Below are positions 1-13,084 of a stretch of 64,000 nucleotides of DNA, one piece after another. The stretch is from contig JAWPHD010008265.1 of assembly GCA_037043455.1 (NCBI GenBank), positions 1-64,000 of the forward strand, given 5' to 3'. The position numbers and the translations under genes are program-made. The notes below the pieces were generated by a model, which was not told the origin of the DNA, did not search any database, and worked only from the letters and a program-made list of their open reading frames with translations. This DNA comes from Cyrtodaria siliqua (Eukaryota > Mollusca > Bivalvia > Adapedonta > Hiatellidae). The stretch's first letter is position 1; each line of letters opens with the position of its first letter.

Positions 1-388
1 CCATGTATTGTGTGGGGTAGTACAGAAATAGATCCACTGTATATGTTTGTATGTACCATGTATTGTGTGGGGTAGGTACAGAAATAGATCCACTGTATAT
101 GTTTGTATGTACCATGTATTGTGTGGGGTTAGTACAGAAATAGATCCACTGTATATGTTTGTATGTACCATGTATTGTGTGGGGTAGTACAGAAACATAT
201 CCACTGTATATGTATATAACATGTATTGTGTAGGGTAGTACAGAAATAGATCCACTGTATATGTTTGTATGTACCATGTATTGTGTGGGGGTGGTACAGA
301 AATAGACCCGCTGTATATTTATGCATGTACCATGTATTGTGTGGGGTAGTACAGAAACAGATCCACTGTATATTTATGCATTGTACCA
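1..388. repeat. Tandem repeat, about 56-bp unit, 7 copies, cut by window edge
   Basis: The motif CCATGTATTGTGTGGGG recurs at about 1, 56, 112, 168, 219, 276 and 331, each followed by a GTACAGAAATAGATCCACTG block. Units run from about 51 to 57 bp with small indels. The array is cut by the left window edge, so its full size is unknown. The open frame on the minus strand here is only repeat translation. Confidence 0.9.
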
Positions 389-493
389 CGGGTAGTTCTC
401 TGTACATAAAAATGTTCTTATTTGTGTAACTGCCCATGAAGGAAAAATCCCCCTCAAGAATTGAGTTTGACATGTTGATTGGTGGCCTGATTT

Positions 494-757
494 CATTACG
501 TGGTTCGAGTATTAACTTTCATACCCCATCCAACCCCTTCTCCAAGAAGCGAAAACGGGTTGGCTGGGGTATGAAATAAAACCTTAATTTCGGCTTAAAG
601 CGTTTGCAAATTGTAAAATTAAAACATCTAATAGGAAATTTAAAACAGGTAATCGCTTTTTTTCAGTAAACGTGTTTTATTGTCGAAACACGTTATAATA
701 TCCTCTTAATATAAGCTTTCCCATCGCTTAAAGGAATTAAGGCGGGACCACGTAATG
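494..757. mobile_element. Possible short terminal-inverted-repeat element
   Basis: CATTACGTGGT at 494..504 is the exact reverse complement of ACCACGTAATG at 747..757, enclosing about 264 bp. Inside it, 517..576 forms a hairpin: TTTCATACCCCATCCAACCC pairs with GGGTTGGCTGGGGTATGAAA. The right end touches the start of the retrotransposon fragment, so this could be a MITE inserted at its 5' edge. An 11-bp match could be coincidental, and no target duplication was found. Confidence 0.35.
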
Positions 758-1438
758 TACACTTGTTTTAAAATTAGAAGACAATTAAACAGCTTACGTT
801 TATGGAAACGACTGATATGTATGAATAATAATAGACTTACAAAAAAGATTTTTCTTTGGGATTATTCAAAATGTAAAAACAATTGGTCGCATGATATTAA
901 AACAATTTTCAAAGAAATTAACTGTGTTTCGGCCTTTGATAATTTGTCACTACAAGATTTTAACAATACGTCTTTTATACACGAAGTTAAAGCAAAACTG
1001 ATGACAATATATAAGGAAAAATGGCTCAATGATGTTAATTCTCAAACCAAATTGAGCAATTATAAACTTTTTAAAGATACATATGAACGCGAAAATTATG
1101 TTCAGTTAAATTTAAGGAAACACATACGCTCTGTGATTGCTCAATTTAGAGCAGGTTCATTGCCAATAGAAATTGAATTAGGCCGATACCACAGAATTCC
1201 AAGACAAGATAGAATATGTAAACAATGTCAGGCTCGGTGTGTAGAAACAGAAAATCACTTTCTATTGTACTGCGAGAGGCACAGTGCCTCTCGAATTGAA
1301 CTATTGCATACATTAAATGAACTGTGTCCAGACACAGCTACCGAGGCAGACAAAATTAAAGTGCTTTTAACAAATGAAAGGATTCTATTAAAAACGGGGC
1401 AGTTTATTATAAATGCCTTAAAAAATCGTACAAATTAA
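755..1438 (+). pseudogene. Non-LTR (LINE) retrotransposon, C-terminal fragment of ORF2
   Basis: A 227-residue open frame resembling the region after the reverse transcriptase domain in molluscan non-LTR elements. It has a basic N-terminal part (RLWKRLICMNNNRLTKKIF) typical of the linker. A C-terminal zinc-knuckle-like region follows: LRKHIRSVIAQFRAGSLPIE, then CKQC, then ENHFLLYC, giving a C-x2-C...H-x4-C pattern. No RT or endonuclease domain is present upstream, so this is a 5'-truncated copy, which is usual for LINE insertions. AT-rich sequence with AATAAAATAATAAAATATAA at about 1635..1655 could be the 3' tail. The ATG at 755 is probably just the first methionine in the remnant. Assignment to a LINE clade is not possible from this piece. 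Confidence 0.75.
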
Positions 1439-1678
1439 TGTGTACTATATTTTTCATGTTTACTTTTGTTATACCTATTAAATGAGTTGTAAAATCAATA
1501 ATGCAATTGATATTTCCATAGTGACTAATAAGTCTCATTAGGCTGGGTATTCATTTGTTTACTTAATATTGCCTATATTATACTGTATTGTTTTGTATAT
1601 GTAATATTTTGTAACGATGTTATTTGTCACTTTAATAAAATAATAAAATATAAAATATATATGATGGATATATTCACT

Positions 1679-2349
1679 TATCATATATATACGCATTTTT
1701 GGCCCGCAATATGCACAAAAATTACCCTACTTATTGTAGGTCTATATAAAAGCTCCCGAGAAATGAGCCGTAATTGAAATGGGGTCCGATAAGCCAAATC
1801 AGGTCATGTGACCGGGCCGAAAATGCATTTCCATATTGGCCCGGTCACCTGACCGGGCCAATAACCGGTCACATGATTGTTACGAGTATTGGCGATTGCT
1901 TTCTATAGAATTGCCTTTGTTTTACCCTTAATAACACTATATTAGGGAAAAAAATGTAACGGTACCAGCTTCCGACCTTCCACCCGGCTGCGCCCCTGAT
2001 TTTCTTTCCTGTTTACGATGACGTAACGAACGTTACATGACGTCACCTTTTTAAACCATAACATCACAACGAATGTAAATAAACAGCGGATTTAAACAGA
2101 TCCTATCAGGAAAAAGGGTTTTCTGTCGGGGTTTGCAGTGCCTAAAAGCAGCTAGACTACGCCACTAGAAACATTTTTTTTTAGAAAACATAAAAATCTA
2201 GGCCTATATTTGGAAATGTGTGATTTGGCTCATCGGTTCAACTGAAATTAATTTAATTCACATTATATATATGATAAAAATAACATTGTAACAGTTTAAT
2301 ATAGAGAAAATGCGTATATATATGAGAAAATGCGTATATATATATGATA
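1679..2349. mobile_element. Foldback/MITE-like element with AT-rich terminal inverted repeats
   Basis: TATCATATATATACGCATTT near 1679 is matched in inverse by AAATGCGTATATATATATGA ending near 2349, and the right arm is partly duplicated at 2307..2324. A nested second pair lies inside: CCGATAAGCCAAATCA (about 1787) against TGATTTGGCTCATCGG (about 2220). The centre (1800..1880) carries repeated palindromic GGTCA...TGACC and GGCCCGGTCA blocks. No coding capacity is seen. AT-rich arms can pair by chance, but the nested second pair supports a real element. Confidence 0.55.
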
Positions 2350-2353
2350 AAAA

Positions 2354-2491
2354 GATTAAAACATGGGTGATGCGTTATTGCCCGTCATATCGGCCCTCGA
2401 CCAATATCGGCCCTCAGGCTAAAGCCTTTGGGCCGATATTGGGGTCTCGGGCCTATATGACGGGCAATAACGCATCACCCATGTTTTAATC
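2354..2491. repeat. Near-perfect 138-bp hairpin (foldback element)
   Basis: The left arm starts GATTAAAACATGGGTGATGC and the right arm ends GCATCACCCATGTTTTAATC. The complementarity runs inward through TTATTGCCCGTCATAT and GGCCGATATTGG to a short loop near 2415..2430. Arms are about 55 bp. It lies only 4 bp right of the AT-rich element and may be part of it. Confidence 0.8.
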
Positions 2492-2670
2492 TCTAATTAT
2501 TTCATTTGTATTATCTGTATTAAGTGTCAGGGGTGGAAATTCCGCCTGGTGCTCCCCCGCCTGAATCCGCATGTGAGCATTATCTATTGTTTAGATAAAT
2601 ACTGTTAACCACAGTTTCATAGGGTTCATAATAATTAGAGGTTATTACATGGTTAGTTTGTTATCAACCA

Positions 2671-2999
2671 AGATATCAGTCAGAGGTAACTAGATATCAG
2701 TCTGAGGTCACTAGATATCAGCCTGAGATAACTAGATATCAGCCTGAGGTAACTCGATATCAGCCTGAGATAGCTAGACATCAGCCTGAGATAGCTAGAC
2801 ATCAGCCTGAGATAGCTAGACATCAGCCTGAGATAGCTAGACATCAGCCTGAGGTAACTAGACATCAGCCTGAGATAGCTAGACATCAGTCTGAGATAGC
2901 TAGACATCAGCCTGAGATAGCTAGACATCAGCCTGAGGTAACTAGACAGCAGCCTGAGATAGCTAGACATCAGCCTGAGATAGCTAGACATCAGCCTAA
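2671..2999. repeat. 21-bp minisatellite, about 15 copies
   Basis: The unit TAGCTAGACATCAGCCTGAGA is repeated head to tail, with GATATC and GGTAAC variants at the left edge. Because 21 is a multiple of three, the array is open in translation on the minus strand (a seven-residue SSYLRLM repeat). This is a by-product of the period, not a gene. Confidence 0.92.
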
Positions 3000-3654
3000 G
3001 TACATAGATATACAGGATTTTGACGTTGTCATTGTAATGCCAAAAGAAACACCCCACTTTCATAATTTTATATTTTTGTTATATTATTATTTATTTTTTG
3101 TGGGAACATTTCAAACATTGGTAATGTGTTTTTTTTCTTAATACTATGAAATAGTTATTTGAAACTATAGAATTTAGTATTGTTTTAGATTTCCCGAAAG
3201 AAATCAGACTATATTAATCATTATAATATGTTTTTCTTATATATTTACTTATTTGTATACCCGTTGACGGGCATTTGTTGATTTATATATATACTTTATA
3301 TTACTACCATATCATCCCTTATTTGTAAATAGTTTTATCTTTATATATTTACATTATTTTTTAATTACTGCTTCATTTCTTCATCTTTCGTCAGTTAGTG
3401 TGCACAATATGACCTATTTATGTGTCGACGTGCCGTAAAACACCATTCATTCATTCATGCATTCCTTTGGAAATGTTTGCAGGGCACAGCTTTGAACATC
3501 CAAATAGGTTAGGTTAATTCTTATGAAGACAGTATGCGTAATTTGTACATTCAGAATAGTGGTGCATTTCTTTTGACCGTCAGTATATATAAATATGAAT
3601 TCTAGTCACTTACGGAAAGGAGATCAGTCTTGTCATAGACATATCAGTATTTTG
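3000..3654. other. AT-rich flank downstream of the TRIM-like gene
   Basis: There is no gene here. This is the 3' side of the minus-strand TRIM-like gene and should hold its 3'UTR. A minus-strand AATAAA (plus-strand TTTATT) occurs near 3090, about 560 bp past the stop, and is only a weak candidate for the polyadenylation signal. A CATTCATTCATTCATGCATT tract near 3445 resembles the simple-repeat tail of a degenerate SINE. Confidence 0.4.
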
Positions 3655-5044
3655 TCACTCCAGGTCAAACACTCTCACAGTATTGCAGTCATCTGTGTTG
3701 CTGCCCATTGTAACAATCAATGTAGACTTTTGTTTATCAATATAGACTGATTGTGGATTTACTATTCCATCTGCCTTAGTAACTACCTCCCCAATCTTCT
3801 GATTACCCCCCTCATCTACCTGTATCACATTGTGTGACCCATTTCCGCACACAAACACATTACCATCATTGTCCACACACACTCCAGTGGCACAACTGAG
3901 CTGCTTATCAGAGAATGTAGACAGGAGTTGGCCTGAACTGTCCAGGGTCACCAGACCTTTATCTTCATCTGCCACGTAGACCTTGGTGCCATCAGGACTG
4001 ACAGCAATATGCAGGGTACTGGAGAATATCACCACACCAGTGTTGTATGTGCAGAGAGTACGGAGGCACGTGCCTGACATGTTGTAGATGTAAACTGTCT
4101 TGTTCAGGTCTGAGATGTAGAGTTGGTCATTTTTGTATGCTAGGCCCGCTGTTTGGTGGTTCATCTTGATAGACCGAGTAACCGCCATCTTGCTTCCCAC
4201 AGACACAAATTGAATTGTATTGTTGTCTGTAGATACTGCTGCCGCCTGGTTGCTGACACAGCATACTGCTTTAGGTTTGTCTGGTAGATCACAGTGAGCA
4301 GTCACTTGGTAGCTGGTGTCTAGGCGTTTTAATCTTTTGTTGTAGAAGTCAGTCAGCAGTATTGCTTCGTCAGCCATCTGACAGGACCCAAGTATCAAAC
4401 AGTTATTCTTATCTTTTTTTATCCTTACATTATAGTCTCTTCCATTCTGTGCCTTGTAAGGTTGGTTCTTCTGCTGTTTCCTGAGCTTATTGTCTGGTAG
4501 AGTTGACTTGACTTCCAGTTTGTCCAGACTTTGTAGACTAGACAGAAAGTCAAGTAATTTAGGGTCGTTTGTGATCTGAAGGGTGTCGTTCCTGGGAGTT
4601 GCTGCCACAATTTGTGCTAGCTGATCTCCATCTTGTATTTGTCTCTGACATTTTTTAAGGTTTACAAATGTCTGGGACTCATTGATGGGGCTTGTTGTTT
4701 CAAGTTGTTGCTTTAGTCGATCAAGTTCTGTTAGGAAGTTGTTACAGGTTTCAATGTCGTCTTGGATGTCTTTGTCACTGTCTCCATAAAGTCTTTCTGT
4801 ATCAGCAATGGCTTTCTTCTCCAGAGCATCAAACACTGTATTCACTTGCTTCCTCAAGTCTTTGATGCTTTGCAGAACATCTGTCCTGGACTTTTTAAGA
4901 GCGTTTTTCTTCTGCTGTTTGCCATTTTTAATCATTTCCATGTTGGACCTGACGTGTTCCATCTTCTGGTTGATTGTCTGAAAGTCTCGACTCTGGAATA
5001 TTCCTTTGGCCACGTCAGGTATGAAATTCATATCGTCACATGCC
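3655..5044 (-). CDS. TRIM-like protein, exon 2: coiled coil and C-terminal beta-propeller region
   Basis: This is the terminal exon of a tripartite-motif-like gene, ending at a TGA at 3655. The 3' splice site is TTCCTTAATTTCAG at 5045..5058. The exon opens with the last base of a split Arg codon, then ACDDMNFIPDVAKGIF, the usual bridge from B-box 2 to the coiled coil. About 150 residues of heptad-like, Lys/Gln/Glu-rich coiled coil follow. The last 270 residues have a repeated beta-propeller character: GLAYKNDQLYISDL, HIAVSPDGTKVYVADE, GVCVDNDGNVFVCG and PQSVYIDKQKSTLIV, each an NHL-like blade. TRIM-type proteins of this layout are commonly E3 ligase relatives or RNA/protein scaffolds, and the family is strongly expanded in bivalves. 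The phase joins exactly to the exon at 21957..22311. The ATG at 5031 is internal, not the start. Confidence 0.85.
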
Positions 5045-8000
5045 CTGAAATTAAGGAAATATGCTAGATTGCATCTCTCTGTCCTGTCATGAATGTAGAG
5101 GCCCTTACTGTGTATGTATGCCCTGTCATGAATGTAGAGGCCCCTACTGTGTATTTATGTCCTGTCATGAATTTAGAGGACACTACTGTGTATGTATGCC
5201 CTGTCATGAATGTAAAGGCCCATACTGTGTATGTATGCCCTGTCATGAATGTAGAGGCCCCTACTGTGTATTTATGTCCTGTCATGAATTTAGAGGACAC
5301 TACTGTGTATGTATGCCCTGTCATGAATGTATAGGCCCCTACTGTGTATTTATGCCCTGTCATGAATTTAGAGGACACTACTGTGTATGTATGCCCGGTC
5401 ATGAATGTAGAGGCCCATACTGTGTATGTATGTCCTGTCACGAATTAAGAGGACACTACTGTGTATGTATGCCCTGTCATGAATGTAGAGGCCCCTACTG
5501 TGTATGTATGTCCTGTCACGAATTTAGAGGACACTACTGTGTATGTATGCCCTGTCATGAATGTAGAGGCCCATACTGTGTATGTATGCCCTGTCATGAA
5601 TGTAGAGGCCTCTACTGTGTATGTATGCCCTGTCATGAATGTAGAGGCCCCTACTGTGTATTTATGCCCTGTCATGAATGTAGAGACCTCTACTGTGTCT
5701 GTTTGCCCTGTCATGAATGTAGAGGCTCCTACTGTGTATTTTTGCCCTGTCATGAATGTAGAGGCCTCTACTGTGTATGTTTGCCCTGTCATGAATGTAG
5801 AGGCTCCTACTGTGTATTTATGCCCTGTCATGAACATAGAGGACCCTACTGTGTATGTATGCCCTGTCATGAATGTAGAGGACCCTACTGTGTATTTATG
5901 TCCTGTCATGAATGTTGAGGTCCCTACTGTGTATGTATGCCTTGTCATGAATGTAGAGGCCCATACTGTGTATGTATGCCCTGTCATGAATGTAGAGACC
6001 TCTTTTAGCGTATGTATGCCCTGTCATGAATGTAGAGGCCCCTACTGTGTAGTTATGCCCTGTCATGAATGTAGAGGACCCTACTGTGTATTTATGTCCT
6101 GTTATGAATGTAGAGGCCTATACTGTGTATGTATGCCCTGTCATGAATATAGAGACCTCTACTGTGTATGTGTGCCCTGTCATGAATGTAGAGGCCCTTA
6201 CTGTGTATGTATGCCCTGTCATGAATGTAGAGGCCCTTACTGTGTATGTATGCCCTGTCATGAATATAGAGACCTCTACTGTGTATGTGTGCCCTGTCAT
6301 GAATGTAGAGGCCCATACTGTGTAGTTATGCCCTGTCATGAATGTAGAGGCCCATACTGTGTATTTATGTCCTGTTATGAATGTAGAGGCCTATACTGTG
6401 TATGTATGCCCTGTCATGAATATAGAGACCTCTACTGTGTATGTGTGCCCTGTCATGAATGTAGAGGCCCTTACTGTGTATGTATGCCCTGTCATGAATG
6501 TAGGGGACCCTACTGTGTATTTATGTCCTGTCATGAATGTAGAGGCCCATACTGTTTATGTATGCCCTGTCATGAATGTAGAGGCCCATACTGTGTATTT
6601 ATGCCCTGTCATGAATGTAGAGGCCCTTACTGTGTATTTATGCCCTGTCATGAATGTAGAGGCCCCTACTGTGTATGTATGCCCTGTCATGAATGTAGAG
6701 GCCCTTACTGTGTATGTATGTCCTGTCATGAATGTAGAGCACCCTACTGTGTATGTATGCCCTGTCATGAATGTAGAGGCCCATACTGTGTATTTATGTC
6801 CTGTCATGAATGTAGAGGCCCATACTGTGTATGTATGCCCTGTCATGAATGTAGAGGAGCCTACTGTGTATTTATGTCCTGTCATGAATGTAGAGGCCCA
6901 TACTGTGTATGTATGCCCTGTCATGAATGTAGAGGAGCCTACTGTGTATTTATGTCCTGTCATGAATGTAGAGGACCCTACTGTGTATTTATGCCCTGTC
7001 ATGAATGTAGAGGAGCCTACTGTGTATGTATGCCCTGTCATGAATGTAGAGGCCCTTACTGTGTATGTATGCCCTGTCATGAATGTAGAGGCCCATACTG
7101 TGTATGTATGCCCTGTCATGAATGTAGAAGACCCTACAGTGTATGTATGCCCTGTCAAGAATATAGAGGCCCATACCGTGTATGTATGCCCTGTCATGAA
7201 TGTAGAGGCCCATACTGTGTATGTATGCCCTTTCATGAATGTAGAGACCTCTACTGTGTATGTATGCCCTGTCATGAATATAGAGGACCAGACTGTGTAT
7301 GTATGTCCTGTCAGGAATGTAGAAGCCCCTACTGTTTATGTCTGGTCATGAATGTAGAGGCCCCTACTGTGTATGTATAACCTGTCATGAATATAGAGTC
7401 CACTACTGTGTATGTATACCATGTCATGAATGTAGAGGCCCCTACTGTGTATTTATGCCCTGTCATGAATGTATAGGTCCCTACTGTGTATTTATGTCCT
7501 GTCATGAATGTAGAGGACCCTACTGTGTATTTATGTCCTGTCATGAATGTAGAGGACCATACTGTGTATTTATGTCCTGTCATGTATGTAGAGGTCCCTA
7601 CCGTGTATGTATGCCCTGTCATGAATGTAGAGAACACTAATGTGTATTTATGTCCTGTCATGAATGTAGAGACCCCTACTGTGTATTTATGTCATGTCAT
7701 GAATGTAAAGGTCCCTACTGTGTATGTATGCCCTGTCATGAATGTAGATAACACTACTGTGTATTTATGTCATGTCATTAATGTAGAGACCCCTGCTGTG
7801 TATTTATGTCATGTCATGAATGTAGAGGTCCCTACTGTGTATGTATGCCCTGTCATGAATGTAGAGAACACTACTGTTTATTTATGTCCTGTCATGAATG
7901 TACAGGCCCCTACTGTGTATGTATGTCTTGTCATGAATGTAGAGGACCCTACTGTGTATTTATGTCCTGTCATGAATGTAGAGAACACTAATGTGTATTT

Positions 8001-11000
8001 ATGTCCTGTCATGAATGTAGAGACCCCTACTGTGTATTTATGTCATGTCATGAATGTAAAGGTCCCTACTGTGTATGTATGCCCTGTCATGAATGTAGAT
8101 AACACTACTGTGTATTTATGTCATGTCATTAATGTAGAGACCCCTACTGTGTATTTATGTCATGTCATGAATGTAGAGGTCCCTACTGTGTATGTATGCC
8201 CTGTCATGAATGTAGAGAACACTACTGTTTATTTATGTCCTGTCATGAATGTACAGGCCCCTACTGTGTATGTATGTCCTGTCATGAATGTAGAGGACCC
8301 TACTGTGTATTTATGTCCTGTCATGAATGTAGAGGCCCCTACTGTGTATGTATGCCCTTTCATGAATGTAGATGCCCCTACTGTGTATGTATGCCCTTTC
8401 ATGAATTTGAGGCCCCTACTGTGTATTTACGCCCTGTCATGAATGTAGAGGCCCATACTGTGTATGTATGCCCTTTCATGAATGTAGAGGCATCTACTGT
8501 GTATTTATGCCCTGTCATGAATGTAGAGGACCCTACTGTGTATGTATGTCCTGTCATGAATATACATGCCTCTACTGTGTATGTATGTCCTGTCATGAAT
8601 GTAGATTTCCTCTACTGTGTATGTATGTCCTGTCATGAATGTACATGCCTCTACTGTGTATGTATGTCCTGTCACGAATGTAGATTTCCTCTACTGTGTA
8701 TGTATGTCCTGTCATGAATGTAGAGGCCTCTACTGTGTATGTATGCCCTGTCATGAATGTACATGCCTCTACTGTGTATGTATGTCCTGTCATGAATGTA
8801 GAGGCCTCTACTGTGTATGTATGCCCTGTCATGAATGTAGAGGCCTCTACTGTGTATGTATGGCCTGTCATGAATGTACATGCCTCTACTGTGTATGTAT
8901 GTCCTGTCATGAATGTAGAGGCCTCTACTGTGTATGTATGCCCTGTCATGAATGTAGAGGAGCCTACTGTGTACGTATGTCCTGTCATGAATGTAGATGC
9001 CTCTTCTGTGTATTTATGCCCTCTCATGAATGTAGAGGATCCTACTGTGTATGTATGTCCTGTCATGAATGTAGATGCCTCTTCTGTGTATTTATGCCCT
9101 GTCATGAATGTAGAGGATCCTACTGTGTATGTATGTCCTGTCATGAATGTACATGCCTCTACTGTGTATGTATGTCCTGTCATGAATGTAGAGGCCTCTA
9201 CTGTGTATGTATGCCCTGTCATGAATGTAGAGGCCTCTTCTGTGTATTTATGCCCTGTCATGAATGTAGAGGCCTCTACTGTGTATGTATGCCCTGTCAT
9301 GAATGTAGATGCCTCTACTGTGTATGTATGTCCTGTCATGAATGTAGAGCACCCTACTGTGTATGTATGCCCTGTCATGAATGTAGAGGCCCATACTGTG
9401 TATTTATGTCCTGTCATGAATGTAGAGGCCCATACTGTGTATGTATGCCCTGTCATGAATGTAGAGGACCCTACTGTGTATTTATGCCCTGTCATGAATG
9501 TAGAGGCCTCTACTGTGTATGTATGCCCTGTCATGAATGTAGATGCCTCTACTGTGTATGTATGTCCTGTCATGAATGTAGAGGCCTCTTCTGTGTATTT
9601 ATGTCCTGTCATGAATGTAGAGGACATGGCTGTGTATTACTGTCCTGTCATGAATGTAGAGGATCCTACTGTGTGTGTATGTCCTGTCATGAATGTAGAG
9701 GCCTCTACTGTGTATGTATGTCCTGTCATGAATGTAGAGGCCTCCACTGTGTACGTATGCCTGTCATGAATATAGAGGCCTCTACTGTGTATGTATTCCC
9801 TGCCATGAATGTAGAGGATCCTACTGTGTATGTATGCCCTGTCATGAATAGAGAGGACCCTACTGTGTATGTATGCCCTGTCATGAATGTAGAGAACACT
9901 ACTGTGTATGTATGCTCTGTCATGAATGTAGAGGACCCTACTGTGTATGTATGCTCTGTCATGAATGTAGAGGATACTACTGTGTATTTATGTCCTGTTA
10001 TGAATGTAGAGGACCCTACTGTGTATGTATGCTCTGTCATGAATGTAGAGGACACTACTGTGTATTTATGTCCTGTCATGAATCCTACTGTGTATGTATG
10101 CTCTGTCATGAATGTAGAGGACCCTACTGTGTATGTATGCTCTGTCATGAATGTAGAGGACACTACTGTGTATGTATGTCCTGTCATGAATGTATAGGAC
10201 CCTACTGTGTATGTATGCCCTGTTATGAATGTAGAGAACACTACTGTGTATGTATGCACTGTCATGAATGTAGAGGACCCTACTGTGTATGTATGCTCTG
10301 TCATGAGTGTAGAGGACCCTACTGTGTATTTATGCCCTGTCATGAATGTAGAGGACACTACTGTGTATTTATGTCCTGTCATGAATGTAGAGGACCCTAC
10401 TGTGTATGTATGCCCTGTCATGAATGTAGAGGCTCCTACTGTGTATGTATGCTCTGTCATGAATGTAGAGGACCCTACTGTGTATGTATGCTCTGTCATG
10501 AATGTAGAGGACCCTACTGTGTATGTATGCCCTGTCATGAATGTAGAGGCTCCTACTGTGTATGTATGCTCTGTCATGAATGTAGAGGACCCTACTGTGT
10601 ATTTATGCCCTGTCATGAATGTAGAGGCCCCTACTGTGTATGTATGCCCTGTCATGAATGTAGAGGACCCTACTGTGTATGTATGCCCTGTCATGAATGT
10701 AGAGGACCCTACTGTGTATGTATGCTCTGTCATGAATGTAGAGGACCCTACTGTGAATGTATGCCCTGTCATGAATGTAAAGGCTCCTACTGTGTATTTA
10801 TGTCCTGTCATGAATGTAGAGGACCCTACTGTGTATGTATGCTCTGTCATGAATGTAGAGGACACTACTGTGTATTTATGTCATGTCATGAATGTAGAGG
10901 ACCCTACTGTGTATGTATGCCCTGTCATGAATGTAGAGAAACCTACTGTGTATTTATGTCCTGTCATGAATGTAGAGGCCTCTACTGATTTATGTCCTGT

Positions 11001-12236
11001 CATGAATGTAGAGGACATGACTGTGTATTAATGTCCTGTCATCAATTTATGTATGTCCTGTCATGAATGTAGAGGCCTCTACTGTGTATGTATGTCCTGT
11101 CATGAATGTAGAGGCCTCTACTGTGTATGTATGTCCTGTCATGAATGTAGAGGACCCTACTGTGTATGTATGCCCTGTCATGAATATAGAGGCCTCTACT
11201 GTGTATGTATGCCCTGTAATGAATGTAGAGTCCACTACTGTGTATGTATGCCCTATCATGAATGTAGAGTCCACTACTGTGTATGTATGCCCTGTCATGA
11301 ATATAGAGGATCCTACTGTGTATGTATGCCCTGTCATGAATGTAGAGGATCCTACTGTGTTTGTATGCCCTGTCATGAATGTAGAGTCCACTACTGTGTA
11401 TGTATGCCCTGTCATGAATATAGAGGCCTCTATTGTGTATGTATGCCCTGTCATGAATGTAGAGTCCACTACTGTGTATGTATGCCCTGTCATGAATATA
11501 GAGGCCTCTACTGTGTATGTATGCCCTGCCATGAATGTAGTGGATCCTACTGTGTTTGTATGCCCTGTCATGAATGTAGAGTCCACTACTGTGTATGTAT
11601 GCCCTGTCATGAATATAGAGGCCTCTACTGTGTATGTATGCCCTGTCATGAATGTAGAGTCCACTACTGTGTATGTATGCCCTGTCATGAATATAGAGGC
11701 CTCTACTGTGTATGTATGCCCTGTCATGAATGTAGAGTCCACTACTGTGTATGTATGCCCTGTCATGAATGTAGAGGATCCTACTGTGTTTGTATGCCCT
11801 GTCATGAATGTAGAGTCCACTACTGTGTATGTATGCCCTGTCATGAATATAGAGGCCTCTATTGTGTATGTATGCCCTGTCATGAATGTAGAGTCCACTA
11901 CTGTGTATGTATGCCCTGTCATGAATATAGAGGCCTCTACTGTGTATGTATGCCCTGCCATGAATGTAGTGGATCCTACTGTGTTTGTATGCCCTGTCAT
12001 GAATGTAGAGTCCACTACTGTGTATGTATGCCCTGTCATGAATATAGAGGCCTCTACTGTGTATGTATGCCCTGCCATGAATGTAGTGGATCCTACTGTG
12101 TTTGTATGCCCTGTCATGAATGTAGAGTCCACTACTGTGTATGTATGCCCTGTCATGAATATAGAGGCCTCTACTGTGTATGTATGCCCTGTCATGAATA
12201 TAGAGGCCTCGACTGTGAATATATGCCCTGTCATGA

Positions 12237-13084
12237 ATGTATAGTCCACTACTGTGTATTGAATGTAGAGGACCCTACTGTGTATTAATGTCCTGTCATG
12301 AATGTAGAGGATCCTACTGTGTATGTATGTCCTGTCATGATTGTAGAAGACCCTACTATGTATATATGCCCTGTCATGAATGTAGGGGACCCTACTGTGT
12401 TTGTATGCCCTGTCATGAATCTAGAGTCCACTACTGTGTATGTATGCCCTGTCATGAATATAGAGGCCTCTACTGTGTATGTATGCCCTGTCATGAATGT
12501 AGAGTCCACTACTGTGTATGTATGCCCTGTCATGAATACAGAGGCCTTTACTGTGTATGTATGCCCTGCCATGAATGTAGAGGATCCTACTGTGTTTGTA
12601 TGCCCTGTCATGAATGTAGAGTCCACTACTGTGTATGTATGCCCTGTCATGAATATAGAGGCCTCTACTGTGTATGTATGCCCTGTCATGAATGTAGAGT
12701 CCACTACTGTGTATGTATGCCCTGTCATGAATATAGAGGCCTCTACTGTGTATGTATGCCCTGTCATGAATATAGAGGCCTCTACTGTGTATGTATGCCC
12801 TGTCATGAATGTAGAGTCCACTACTGTGTATGTATGCCCTGTCATGAATGTAGAGTCCACTACTGTGTATGTATGCCCTGTCATGAATGTATAGTCCACT
12901 ACTGTGTATTGAATGTAGAGGACCCTACTGTGTATTAATGTCCTGTCATGAATGTAGAGGATCCTACTGTGTATGTATGTCCTGTCATGATTGTAGAAGA
13001 CCCTACTATGTATATATGCCCTGTCATGAATGTAGGGGACCCTACTGTGTATGTATGCCCTGTCATGAATGTAGAGGACCCTAA
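12237..13084. repeat. About 650-bp higher-order duplication inside the 39-bp array
   Basis: A shortened unit (TACTGTGTATTGAATGTAG, missing about 16 bp) and the unusual units after it (ATTGTAGAAGACCC, then CTATGTATATATGCC) occur at about 12250 and again at about 12900, 650 bp apart. Sharing the same deletion and variants shows block duplication rather than independent unit mutation. Confidence 0.85.

Noticed and set aside
2680..3063. 127-residue minus-strand frame with an SSYLRLM repeat
   Set aside because: This is translation of the 21-bp minisatellite. Its open frame follows from the period being a multiple of three.
3655..5031. Complete single-exon gene starting at the ATG at 5031
   Set aside because: The open sequence continues upstream through ACDD to a clear acceptor at 5045, and the phase matches a B-box exon at 21957..22311.
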